From Anaerolineales bacterium HSG25 (GTDB lineage Bacteria > Chloroflexota > Anaerolineae > 4572-78 > J111): DNA of 60,341 nucleotides. Where the stretch lies: contig JAUCGA010000024.1 in the NCBI GenBank assembly GCA_030377865.1, positions 1 through 60,341 on the forward strand, written 5' to 3'. The notes below the pieces were generated by a model that ran no database searches, had not been told where the DNA came from, and saw only the letters and a list, made by a program, of their open reading frames with translations. Of the stretch, positions 43,239 through 51,424 are shown one piece after another; position 1 is the stretch's first letter; every line of letters begins with the position of its first letter. The position numbers and the translations under genes are program-made.

Positions 43239-43670
43239 TTATTTTTGGATTGTTCGCATATAGGCGGTAATGTTGGCGATGTCTTCATCGTTAATGGATG
43301 GGTTACCACCTTTCGGGGGCATATCAATACCAGTGGTGTTATCCGACGCACCAGAAGCACGGCCTACTTTGATAAACTCTATCAATTCTGCATCTGACAA
43401 ACCAGAAGTAAATTCGCTCGTTGTCAAGTCACTCCCTAAGCTAGGAACACCTGTTCCATCAGGGCCATGACAAGCAATACATGTGGCATCAAACTTAGTT
43501 TTTCCAGCTTCTGCATCACCCTCTACAGCTACTTCTTCAGCCGGTTCCTCGGCTTTTTCTGCTGGGGCTGCTTCTTCTTCAGGCGCAGGTGCGGGATCGC
43601 TCCCACCACAAGCGGTGGTCAACAATAGAGTTATTGACAGAATAATGGTAAATACAAACAGCTTTTTCAT
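43239..43670 (-). CDS. Lipoprotein cytochrome c (class I), probable electron donor to NosZ
   Basis: 143 residues. A lipobox LLTTAC with Cys21, an acidic Pro/Ala/Glu linker (24-50), then a mono-haem class I domain: CIACH (Cys64, Cys67, His68), Gly-Pro after it, and the probable axial Met117 (IDMPP). The end TAYMRTIQK is the usual C-terminal helix. As a membrane-tethered cytochrome in the nos cluster, it most probably passes electrons to NosZ. It has its own predicted promoter (43883-43918), separate from that of nosZ. Confidence 0.9.
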   Translation of the reverse strand: MKKLFVFTIILSITLLLTTACGGSDPAPAPEEEAAPAEKAEEPAEEVAVEGDAEAGKTKFDATCIACHGPDGTGVPSLGSDLTTSEFTSGLSDAELIEFIKVGRASGASDNTTGIDMPPKGGNPSINDEDIANITAYMRTIQK

Positions 43671-43882
43671 GCTAAAAATCTCCTGTAATAGATATTTGGT
43701 GTAGTCTGCGTTATAGAACGTTTTACCACACTGAAAACTACATAATTAATCAAAAGTCCAAAACAATTTAGCTAACAGGTAGATAGTTAATCAAATCTGC
43801 ATACTCATCAATATTTGAAGCATACCAGATTAACTCCAACTCGTCAACAGTTTCGCCTAAACTATTTTGATGGGATAACGAT

Positions 43883-43918
43883 GGACCGAATTATAGTTCA
43901 TGGCAAAACATTTGCCAA
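43883..43918 (-). promoter_or_regulatory. Promoter for the cytochrome c gene
   Basis: On the minus strand TTGGCA, 17-base spacer, TATAAT (plus coordinates 43913-43918 and 43890-43895); predicted start at 43883, leader about 213 bases. The gap 43671-43944 otherwise shows nothing. Confidence 0.6.
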
Positions 43919-43944
43919 GTGATGTATTACGGCATAGACAACAA

Positions 43945-44466
43945 TCAATCGGCACCATACAAACTTAACAGTTCCTCAAAAGTGAGTAACTTGCCTTCCG
44001 ATTCTGCGGCCTTTGCTTCTGCTTTTTCAAGGCTTTCGTAGGCCACAATCCCTGATAGCATGGGTGTTGTGATGTTATCACTCTGAACGTAATGGGCTTT
44101 TTCGGCTCGAATCCACACTGGATTCTCAAAGTCCCGTACAAAAAAGGCTGGTACATCTTCACGCCGTTCTGCATGAAATTGAACCATATCGGCAATATCA
44201 TCAAAAACACGCTCTTGACCATCTTTGGTCACATATCCGGCAGCAAATCGCTCCTCGCTGACAATCATACCACAAAACTCACATATTGTCTCACCGGGAT
44301 GAATTGTCGGTGGAGTCGGCTCGGAATTACTACTGTTACAGGCGGTAAGCAACAGTAATAAAACGATGATACCTAACCATACATGCAGACTCAACGTTTG
44401 TAGTAGGCGATTCATCACCCTCAAAGGCACTGAAGTGCCTACTACGAACTTTCTTAATCGTATCAT
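43945..44466 (-). CDS. nosL: NosL, copper chaperone lipoprotein for nitrous oxide reductase
   Basis: 173 residues. Lipobox LLTAC with Cys43, then the diagnostic CEFCGM (Cys62, Cys65, Met67) and MIVSEERFAAGYVTKDG, AFFVRDF and HYVQSD blocks of NosL. It delivers copper for building the CuZ/CuA centres of NosZ. The start overlaps the nosY stop (ATGA) and has AGGAG before it, which supports 44466. The first 25 residues, before the hydrophobic helix, are unusually long for a lipoprotein signal; an ATG at 44415 is a possible alternative. Confidence 0.93.
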   Translation of the reverse strand: MIRLRKFVVGTSVPLRVMNRLLQTLSLHVWLGIIVLLLLLTACNSSNSEPTPPTIHPGETICEFCGMIVSEERFAAGYVTKDGQERVFDDIADMVQFHAERREDVPAFFVRDFENPVWIRAEKAHYVQSDNITTPMLSGIVAYESLEKAEAKAAESEGKLLTFEELLSLYGAD

Positions 44467-45299
44467 AAATCTCCTCGCTGATTAAAGATAAAATAGGATA
44501 TCCCAAAAGGTATGACAATCCAGACGGTCATAGCTCCTAAGAAAAGCCACACTAAATTATCTCGGTAGGTTTGCAGGGCATAAATACCCGTTGGGCCTAA
44601 CACATCAAGAGAGGTGTTCAGGCTGATAAGTGCTGACATTTTGAACACTTGCAGTGGGTTCAGCAAGGCCAAACTGAACAGTGTTCTGATGGGCAATTTG
44701 AAGGCTAAGGTTGTCCCCATCAAGCCCAAGTCTCCGACGAATACGAACAGCAACCACACAAACAGTGCGATACCGGTTGCAACGGCGGATTTATGGGCGA
44801 TAACACTAATCAGCATGCCCAAACTTAACATGCCCAAGGCCAAAATAAACGAAAACAGAACCAGCACAGCAAAGGGCCACAGATCACTTTGACCACCTTG
44901 TCCGGCGATAGTGATACCCGACAAACCAAACCCTAAGGCTAATACACCCAACAATGACAATGACAAGCCCAAATATTTGCCCAACATAACTTCCAATCGA
45001 TTGACGGGTTGAGCCAATAGATAGGCCAATGTGCCACGTTCCTGCTCGGCGGACAGACTTCCTGCACCGATGGTCAGAGCCATGAGTGGGACGACCAACA
45101 GAACGAGATTAATCAAACTTGCGGCGGTACGCCCAAACCCGGCAAACCCGGTGTATCCCGTACCACTGCCACTCAGCGAGAGCCATGAGAGCAGAAGGGC
45201 CAATCCGGTAAAGGAGAGGGTGTATAACATAAACCAGTAGTTATTCAGCGAGTCATCAATCTCTTTACGCAGGATCGTAACCACGACTCTAATTTCCAT
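44463..45299 (-). CDS. nosY: NosY, ABC-type membrane permease for NosZ maturation
   Basis: 278 residues with six membrane helices. The N-terminal cytoplasmic stretch VVTILRKEIDDSLNNYWF, the SLSAEQERGTLAYLLAQPVNRLEVMLGKYLG block and LINLVLLVVPLMAL are typical of NosY-type (ABC-2) permeases. With NosF and NosD it forms the NosDFY complex that supplies energy for CuZ assembly. It overlaps nosF by 11 bases and nosL by 4, so the three are translationally coupled. Confidence 0.92.
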   Translation of the reverse strand: MEIRVVVTILRKEIDDSLNNYWFMLYTLSFTGLALLLSWLSLSGSGTGYTGFAGFGRTAASLINLVLLVVPLMALTIGAGSLSAEQERGTLAYLLAQPVNRLEVMLGKYLGLSLSLLGVLALGFGLSGITIAGQGGQSDLWPFAVLVLFSFILALGMLSLGMLISVIAHKSAVATGIALFVWLLFVFVGDLGLMGTTLAFKLPIRTLFSLALLNPLQVFKMSALISLNTSLDVLGPTGIYALQTYRDNLVWLFLGAMTVWIVIPFGISYFIFNQRGDL

Positions 45300-46158
45300 A
45301 GTCGCTCCCTATTTCAAAATTGCTAACTTCTATATTTTCGTCCAACAATGCCCGCACCGGAGCCATTTTGGCCGAGGGGGAAACCGCCACCCACACGCCA
45401 ACTCCGTTAGTACTGGCTGTAAATCCTTGAGCATTCAACAGTTGTAAGGCACTGTTTTGCATAGCCTGTGGAACCATTAGTTTGAGGTGCATGGTGATGC
45501 CCAGTTGTTGGGCTAACTCGGTTGGCTGGTCACATATCTGCTTGATGTTTCCCGCTTCGAGTACCACCACCCGACTGGCTAAGGTTTCCACCTCTTCTAA
45601 ACGGTGGGAGGTAAACAGCATGGTCTTGCCTGCTACTCTTTGAGCCAACAGTAACTTTTGAAACTCATCCCGCGCCGCTGTGTCGAGATTGCTGGTTGGT
45701 TCGTCAAAAATCAGTAAGGGTGGATTGGCGAGCAAAGCATTCGCAAGGGCTAACCGTTGTTTCATCCCCCCAGAAAGGGCTGAGACAGCTTTTTTAGCAT
45801 GCTCAGATAGACCCACATCTGCCAACACTTCTGCTATTCGGCTGGTTGGTATATTTTTCAACCGAGCATAAAAATAGAGGGTATTCTTGGCAGAAAGATC
45901 ATCATAAAACGCTAACTCTTGTGGAACATAGCCAATGAAGGCTCTGGCCTTTTTGCCATGTTTACGAGCGTCAACACCGTTAACAGTGATATTGCCTTTG
46001 GCTGACAATAACCCCAAAATAGTACGAATAATAGTGGTTTTGCCTGCTCCGTTCTCGCCCCATAAAGCGACTGATTCGCCCGGTTCAACGGTAAAGGAGA
46101 CGTTATTAACAGCGACAAACTTACCAAATTTTTTGGTAAGGTTTTGAATGTTTATCAT
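45289..46158 (-). CDS. nosF: NosF, ABC ATPase for NosZ maturation
   Basis: 289 residues. Walker A GENGAGKTTI, signature LSGGMKQRLALA, Walker B LLIFDEPTSNLD, switch His in FTSHRLEEVE. The C-terminal region after about 215 is the accessory domain usual in NosF. It energises NosY/NosD in copper-site maturation. The R4 copy at 46.2 kb separates it from nosD, which probably interrupts what was a tighter operon. Confidence 0.92.
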   Translation of the reverse strand: MINIQNLTKKFGKFVAVNNVSFTVEPGESVALWGENGAGKTTIIRTILGLLSAKGNITVNGVDARKHGKKARAFIGYVPQELAFYDDLSAKNTLYFYARLKNIPTSRIAEVLADVGLSEHAKKAVSALSGGMKQRLALANALLANPPLLIFDEPTSNLDTAARDEFQKLLLAQRVAGKTMLFTSHRLEEVETLASRVVVLEAGNIKQICDQPTELAQQLGITMHLKLMVPQAMQNSALQLLNAQGFTASTNGVGVWVAVSPSAKMAPVRALLDENIEVSNFEIGSDYGN

Positions 46159-46213
46159 TAATTGTTACTCTCCTGTGAGGTATGTAGTTTTCCTCGCAGG
46201 TGTTGGCTTAAAT

Positions 46214-46355
46214 AGAGTTGTTCGGCAATAAAGGAGTGCAAAAGCTTCTTGCTTTTGCCGGAGACAAACATGCAAAAGCAAGAAGCTTTTGCACTCCGTA
46301 GACCTCGAATTTGAGTTTTTATGCGATGGTAAGTTATTGCCGAACAGGTCTAATA
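46214..46355 (-). repeat. R4 palindromic element, copy d, within the nos cluster
   Basis: AGAGTTGTTCGGCAATAA...TTATTGCCGAACAGGTC plus TAATA. It is flanked by the direct repeat GCTTAAAT (46206-46213 and 46356-46363), suggesting mobility. The inner stem GGAGTGCAAAAGCTTCTTGC is perfect. Confidence 0.8.
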
Positions 46356-46415
46356 GCTTAAATGACCTTCAAAGAGACAAACTACGCACCTCGAAGGACG
46401 CAAATGTAATCCTTA

Positions 46416-47786
46416 TTACTCCCAACGCCACATAGATTTTCCGGTGTATATGACCAGTCCAGTAGCCATAATCAACCCGATAGACATAATCCACATGGGC
46501 CATGTGGGGGGAGGTGGTGGTGGCGTAACCTCCGGTATAATGGGGGTCATGAGGGGATAGTCGTCGGAAAATTTTGGCTTGGGTCGAAAGATAGGGAAGG
46601 CTCGCGCCGCCAAGTTAATGGCTTGTTGTGCCGGGCTGAGTTGAAAAAGGCGTAATTTGGAGTTGTTATCCATCATGCTCTCAAACAAACTTTGAGAGAT
46701 GTATGGTAAATCGCCCAGTCCATTCTCATCAGCATCATAACCTACATAATCGCTCCAAAAGTTTCCCACTTCATCAATGGTAAACTCGTTATCTCTAAAA
46801 TTGCCACTACCCGTCAAAGCGACCTGCTCCAAATTATCAATAAAGCTGTTCTGGCTAAAAAAGTTGCGTCTAACTGATGGATTGAACATCAAGCCAATAT
46901 CGTTATGCACAAACGCGTTATACCGAAAATGTTGTTTCATATCATAAGAAGCAGGAGAGTTATCAAAATATGTACCAATCCGATTACTGGCGAATATGTT
47001 ATCTGTGGCTTCTACGCCATCAACCTCTTTTAAGCCAACACCATAACCACTCGGTCCCCGATTGTTAGCAAAGATATTATGCTGAAGGGTCAAGCGTCGG
47101 CTGTACATTAAAAACGCACCCACCGAATTGCCTGAAATATAGTTACCTTCAACCAAGTTATCATCACAATACATGAAGTGCAAGCCATATCGCCCGTTGG
47201 TGATGGTGTTTTTACTCACAATCGAGTTGTTATTATACCATAATACAACATCACGTCCTTTATCAACCCGATTACCGATAATCTCGGTTTCTTCGCTATA
47301 CCAGACTCTGATACCATCGCCTCGTGAGGGAACATCTAACGGTTTCGCGCCGATGGTGTTATAAGCAATCCGACTGTGAGCAGAATCCTTGATATAGATA
47401 CCGAATAGGGTATTTTCGAGACGGTTATTTTCAACGATGAGGTGAGGCGATTCGCTAACGGCAATACCGGCTTCTTCCTTCTCCAATTTAGAGCCGCTGT
47501 TTCGGATAATAAAACCCCGAATCGTCACATGGGGGGCTTGGTTAATTGAGATCACATACCCTTGGTTATCCCCATCTAATATCGGCTGGTCAATACCTTC
47601 TAGGGTAATAGATTTACTAATGAAGAAGTTGCCATGATACACACCTGCCGGTATTTGTAAAATATCACCCGGCGCGGCGCGGTCAATTGCTTGTTGCAAA
47701 TTGAAGGGGGTTTGTGTTTCAGCAGAGACAAGACTCGAGCTAAGTAAAATTAATAGAATGGTTATGAATAAAAGTTGTTTTTTCAT
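46416..47786 (-). CDS. nosD: NosD, periplasmic-type copper-site maturation protein (beta-helix)
   Basis: About 456 residues. A signal peptide (KKQLLFITILLILLSSSLVSA), a right-handed parallel beta-helix with carbohydrate-binding/sugar-hydrolase repeats (NRLENTLFGIYIKDS, RIAYNTIG, GDGIRVWYSEETEIIGNRV), and a C-terminal membrane helix (WIMSIGLIMATGLVIY). It works with NosFY outside the membrane in CuZ assembly. The C-terminal helix tethers it to the cell surface, sensible for a cell with one membrane. The ATG at 47786 is chosen since the upstream in-frame codons start with a GTG and lack the signal. Confidence 0.93.
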   Translation of the reverse strand: MKKQLLFITILLILLSSSLVSAETQTPFNLQQAIDRAAPGDILQIPAGVYHGNFFISKSITLEGIDQPILDGDNQGYVISINQAPHVTIRGFIIRNSGSKLEKEEAGIAVSESPHLIVENNRLENTLFGIYIKDSAHSRIAYNTIGAKPLDVPSRGDGIRVWYSEETEIIGNRVDKGRDVVLWYNNNSIVSKNTITNGRYGLHFMYCDDNLVEGNYISGNSVGAFLMYSRRLTLQHNIFANNRGPSGYGVGLKEVDGVEATDNIFASNRIGTYFDNSPASYDMKQHFRYNAFVHNDIGLMFNPSVRRNFFSQNSFIDNLEQVALTGSGNFRDNEFTIDEVGNFWSDYVGYDADENGLGDLPYISQSLFESMMDNNSKLRLFQLSPAQQAINLAARAFPIFRPKPKFSDDYPLMTPIIPEVTPPPPPPTWPMWIMSIGLIMATGLVIYTGKSMWRWE

Positions 47787-47897
47787 AATAATTGACTTTG
47801 GAACAGACACATCCTGCACGTTACGGGCTAGAAGCCAATTCTCGCCTCAGATTATATAAGTGCCTTGGACTGGCAATAGCTGAAGCTATTGCACTCC

Positions 47898-48551
47898 CTA
47901 CTGATTTTGCTCGACCAACGGTTTATAAGCCTGACGTTGCAAAAACAGACCCACCAAAATCAACACCGATGCCCCACAAGCCATGAGCAAGCCAACATCA
48001 GCAATAGCTACTGTTCTGAATTGCCCAATCAATCCTTCACCTAAAATGGTAGGCGTGAATGGATCAATCGAGTTGGATAGAGCGGCTCGTGGATCTAAAT
48101 TTTGCCCAAAATTGTTGAGCCAATAAAATAAATCGAGTAGAAAGATAATCGGCAAAGTTAGAGCAGGTAAGGTCAACAAAACTGTCCATTGCGAGTGGAC
48201 AAAGATTGCCACAACAACAAGTAAGGCGAGGGCGGGTATCCCAATTAAAGAGACCGACTTTTCTAGTTGAGCCGCTTCACCCAAGGGACGCATGCCAATA
48301 TAATGGTTAAGACCATCAATTTCAGCCACATCCCCACCAACCCTATCGACATAAGCATGGACAACTAAATTATCAGGATATTGTGGCGCATAGAGCGTCA
48401 AACTCCAGTATGGAAAAAAGATGGAAACAACGAGTAGGATTGCCGCACCACCAAAGCAAAGAGCAGGCCATGTATAGCGCAGACGGTGGTTTTTTAACTC
48501 TTCTTCTGAGGCACGAGGGCCAAGAACGGTTTGTAATTTTAATGTCATCAT
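47898..48551 (-). CDS. Membrane protein in the NosB position of a clade II nos cluster
   Basis: About 217 residues with four to five membrane helices (WPALCFGGAAILLVVSIFFPYW; SLIGIPALALLVVVAIFV; TVLLTLPALTLPIIFLLDLFYW; VAIADVGLLMACGASVLILVGLF). An external loop lies between helices 1 and 2. In clade II (Sec-type) nos clusters such as that of Wolinella, a membrane protein NosB of similar size lies between nosZ and nosD; position and topology fit, but I cannot confirm homology by sequence. The ATG at 48551 has AAAGGA upstream. Confidence 0.6.
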   Translation of the reverse strand: MMTLKLQTVLGPRASEEELKNHRLRYTWPALCFGGAAILLVVSIFFPYWSLTLYAPQYPDNLVVHAYVDRVGGDVAEIDGLNHYIGMRPLGEAAQLEKSVSLIGIPALALLVVVAIFVHSQWTVLLTLPALTLPIIFLLDLFYWLNNFGQNLDPRAALSNSIDPFTPTILGEGLIGQFRTVAIADVGLLMACGASVLILVGLFLQRQAYKPLVEQNQ

Positions 48552-48650
48552 TATGGTTTTTCCTTTAGGAATCGGGGTACACACTTCTAGCTTGCCAGCA
48601 TGTACCCCGATAATATACGTATTCAGATAAATTTTATCCAAACATTAGAC

Positions 48651-48690
48651 CTGACAGGTATTAGCTTCGCATTGGAAAACCTGTCAGGTC
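48651..48690. repeat. R7 hairpin AGACCTGACAGGT...ACCTGTCAGGTCT, copy a
   Basis: A stem of about 13 bp with an 18-base loop, located between nosZ and the NosB-position gene. The other copy is at 59222-59254. Confidence 0.6.
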
Positions 48691-48734
48691 TGGGTCAAAC
48701 TTTTCTTCTGGTGAACTACTTTATTTGTTCGGTA

Positions 48735-50750
48735 TTATTCTGCTGGTTTAACCAGTAGATACCCTTTCATTTCTAAGTGAAGAGCAGAGCAGAACTCGGT
48801 ACAGTAGTAACTAAAGACTCCCGGGGCAGTGGCATCAAACTCAAAGGTGATGTGTTCATTTGCTTCAAGGCTCAGGTTGATATCGTAACCCGGAATAGCA
48901 AAGCCGTGAGTGGCATCATAGGCACGTTCTATGTTGGTGATGTGCCATGTGACATGATCACCCTGTTCAATTTCAACATGCTCAGGGGTAAAGTGAGAAC
49001 GAATCGCGGTCATAAAGACTTCTACATTTTTACCATCACGAACCACTTTTTCTTCGCCGGGTGCAACTGCATTAGGTGAAACCTCTTGTTTTCCTGAATC
49101 CCAACCGACTTCAGGATAAATTTCCCATGGACTTAACTTATCTGCTTTAATCATTTGGGCATAGTGAGGTTCTCCCAACGGAAGCGGCATATCATAAATC
49201 AATTTCATGCTGTCGCCCTCATTATCAATATCAAGCAGTTGGAAGTTTTGGGGTAATAGTGGCCCAACGTTAGCAAAACGGTCAAGTGCCCATTTATTCA
49301 TGGCGACCAGATATTTACCATCTGGGCTAGTGGTATCACCCTCAGCGGCCATCAAGTGACCAATGTTATAATGAACGGAAGTTTTGCCAACTAATGTCCA
49401 AGGCTCATCTGGGTTTTTATCAGCAAAATTACCACCCAAAGCCCAACGAGCTACCATGCTGTCAAGGAAGAGACTGGTGTAAGCATATCCTTGGTCATCA
49501 AACTGGGTGTGCAATGGGCCTAAGCCTAACTCAACTTGGGCTTCTTTCACATCATCCAAGGCCAATACCGGAATACCATAATCATCGGTTTCCCATTTGC
49601 CAGCATCAATGGTAGCTTTGATTTTTTCTATGCTGTAAATCGTTACATGGGGGTCTAACTTACCGGAGACGACCATAAATTCTCCATCGGGTGTTACGTC
49701 AACCCCGTGCGGACTTTTTGGCTCAGGGGCTAAGTAAAGCAATCCCTCATCGATGGCGGTTTGCATGCTGATGACGCTGAAGTCGTTAATTACATCAGCT
49801 TTACCAGCTTTAAACAATTCTTCAGCTTTTACTAAGTCGATAATGTGCATGTAGTCAGTATCAGCTTGAGACGCTCCAGCTTCAAAGGGAGGGTTACCTT
49901 TTTCAATCCCACCGGTCGCTCGCTCTGTGTTGAAGGAGTTACAGAAAATCCAGCCCTCACTGGCTAATTTACCGGCATCACACAAATCTTGCCAATAAGG
50001 CGGTAGTTCAATAGCGAAGGAGTTTTCCATTTCAATCCGACCTGTATCACGGTTGAATTTCCAAAGAGTTACACTACCACGATATTGATCGTTGTACTCT
50101 TCAATAGGAGCATATTCCCCTCCAAGTGGTGCTGAATATTGCCCGCCTTCAATAATATACTCTGTGTTTGGCGTAACAAAGGCTCCACCATGATCATTCA
50201 TAGCTATCGGGTTCTTCACGATTTGCTTAGTTTCAAAATCTCGCAAGTCGATAACCGCTATTCGAGCCATTGATTTATCATTGATGAATAACCATTCTCC
50301 ATCATACTCACCCGCAGTTTCACTAAGCGCAGGGTGGTGAGTATCGGCCCAATGGATATCGTTTCCATTAACTTTTCCACCATCTAAAATCTCATGTCCT
50401 ACACCATAGCCCCAGCCTTGCCAAGGTTCTGGAGTAAAGACCCCGATCACTTTTAAAATACGCATACTAGGTACGCCAATCACCAATACTTGACCAGAAT
50501 GTCCACCAGATGAGAAAATCATATAATCATCATGGACTCCAGTGGGCATATAAGTCTTCAGAGCGGCGTTAATGTCATCGGGCGATAGGCCGCGCTCTGC
50601 GGCGATGGCTGAAGCATCAGAACTTAAACCGCCACCGCCATCACTTTGAACCGGTGCCTTGGTGGGGGCGGCTTGCTCCTGAGTTGCCAATGAACATCCA
50701 GCAACCAAAAGGAAGGACAGGATAACTAAAAAAAACATGTTTCGTTTCAT
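48735..50750 (-). CDS. nosZ: Nitrous oxide reductase NosZ, Sec-type lipoprotein (clade II)
   Basis: About 671 residues. A Sec/lipoprotein signal (FFLVILSFLLVAGC) rather than a Tat RR motif places it in clade II. The seven-bladed propeller carries CuZ-type His in DTHHP, NDHGG, PHGVD, LHTQF and IGHLMAAEGD. The C-terminal cupredoxin has the CuA ligands His615, Cys650, Glu652, Cys654, His658 and Met661 (in CTEFCSALHLEM). It reduces N2O to N2 on the outer face of the membrane. The ATG at 50750 has GAGGAG eight bases before; the in-frame ATG at 50768 lacks this. It heads the cluster, with a predicted CRP/FNR-type promoter 150 bases upstream. Confidence 0.97.
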   Translation of the reverse strand: MKRNMFFLVILSFLLVAGCSLATQEQAAPTKAPVQSDGGGGLSSDASAIAAERGLSPDDINAALKTYMPTGVHDDYMIFSSGGHSGQVLVIGVPSMRILKVIGVFTPEPWQGWGYGVGHEILDGGKVNGNDIHWADTHHPALSETAGEYDGEWLFINDKSMARIAVIDLRDFETKQIVKNPIAMNDHGGAFVTPNTEYIIEGGQYSAPLGGEYAPIEEYNDQYRGSVTLWKFNRDTGRIEMENSFAIELPPYWQDLCDAGKLASEGWIFCNSFNTERATGGIEKGNPPFEAGASQADTDYMHIIDLVKAEELFKAGKADVINDFSVISMQTAIDEGLLYLAPEPKSPHGVDVTPDGEFMVVSGKLDPHVTIYSIEKIKATIDAGKWETDDYGIPVLALDDVKEAQVELGLGPLHTQFDDQGYAYTSLFLDSMVARWALGGNFADKNPDEPWTLVGKTSVHYNIGHLMAAEGDTTSPDGKYLVAMNKWALDRFANVGPLLPQNFQLLDIDNEGDSMKLIYDMPLPLGEPHYAQMIKADKLSPWEIYPEVGWDSGKQEVSPNAVAPGEEKVVRDGKNVEVFMTAIRSHFTPEHVEIEQGDHVTWHITNIERAYDATHGFAIPGYDINLSLEANEHITFEFDATAPGVFSYYCTEFCSALHLEMKGYLLVKPAE

Positions 50751-50902
50751 ACTTAACTCCTCTTTCATATAGTAATTATTAGCACCTCGCTAATGGATAC
50801 TCTATCCAAACTTTGCCTCAATAAAGATCAGCATTTAGGTTGGTTATAAAATACCAAGTCTGCGGTGTACTACCGATAAAATATATGGGTTTAATCCCAT
50901 TA

Positions 50903-50952
50903 AGAATGGATTATAGCAGAGGGGGTTAGATGTGTCTGTGACTTTTATCACA
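50903..50952 (-). promoter_or_regulatory. Class II CRP/FNR-type activated promoter of nosZ
   Basis: A perfect palindrome TGTGACTTTTATCACA (50937-50952) precedes, on the minus strand, a perfect TATAAT (plus coordinates 50910-50915). Counting six bases from the -10 box puts the start at 50903 and the palindrome centre (50944.5) at -41.5, the class II position. The -35 (CAGACA) is weak, as expected for an activated promoter. The leader to the nosZ ATG is about 150 bases. Confidence 0.75.
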
Positions 50953-51186
50953 AACGCAATATTATATATTCCAAAACGTAAACGGTAAACAGATTAGTCA
51001 AAATCTTTTAACGCGAATCGGCCAAATTTATTAAAATTAGTTTGACATAACATGATAATATGGGTATCATTTCAAAGTGGCCTGATTATGTAAACATCAA
51101 ACACCACGTAATCAATTGAATTAAACGCATCATATCACCTTGTTACCCAACAAGGATTTTTAGCCTCAACTAAACACAAAAGAATA

Positions 51187-51246
51187 TCTGACAGGATTAA
51201 CAAGATTAAAGGCAAAAAATCCTGTCAATCCTGTTAATCCTGTCGA
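51187..51246. repeat. R5 repeat, copy c
   Basis: ATCTGACAGGATTAACAAG...CTGTTAATCCTGTC inverted pair with a short A-rich centre, in the nosZ-tig gap. Between 50953 and 51358 I see nothing else of note. Confidence 0.7.
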
Positions 51247-51358
51247 AAAAAAATTATTTAATCAGCATGTCGGGTACTGAGTCACATCATCTTAAATGTT
51301 TGTTAGGCGTAACATCACCCTTATTTTGCCAAAATCTATAAGCATCGAAATCTTTAAG

Positions 51359-51387
51359 TTGACGAACATAACCCTTTATGCTATGAT
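51359..51387 (+). promoter_or_regulatory. tig: Sigma-70-type promoter for tig
   Basis: TTGACG (51359-51364), 17-base spacer, TATGAT (51382-51387). Transcription would start near 51394, about 30 bases before the start codon. Confidence 0.75.
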
Positions 51388-51424
51388 GCATTGTTAAAAA
51401 TAAATCCAACAGAGGTTGATTTTC

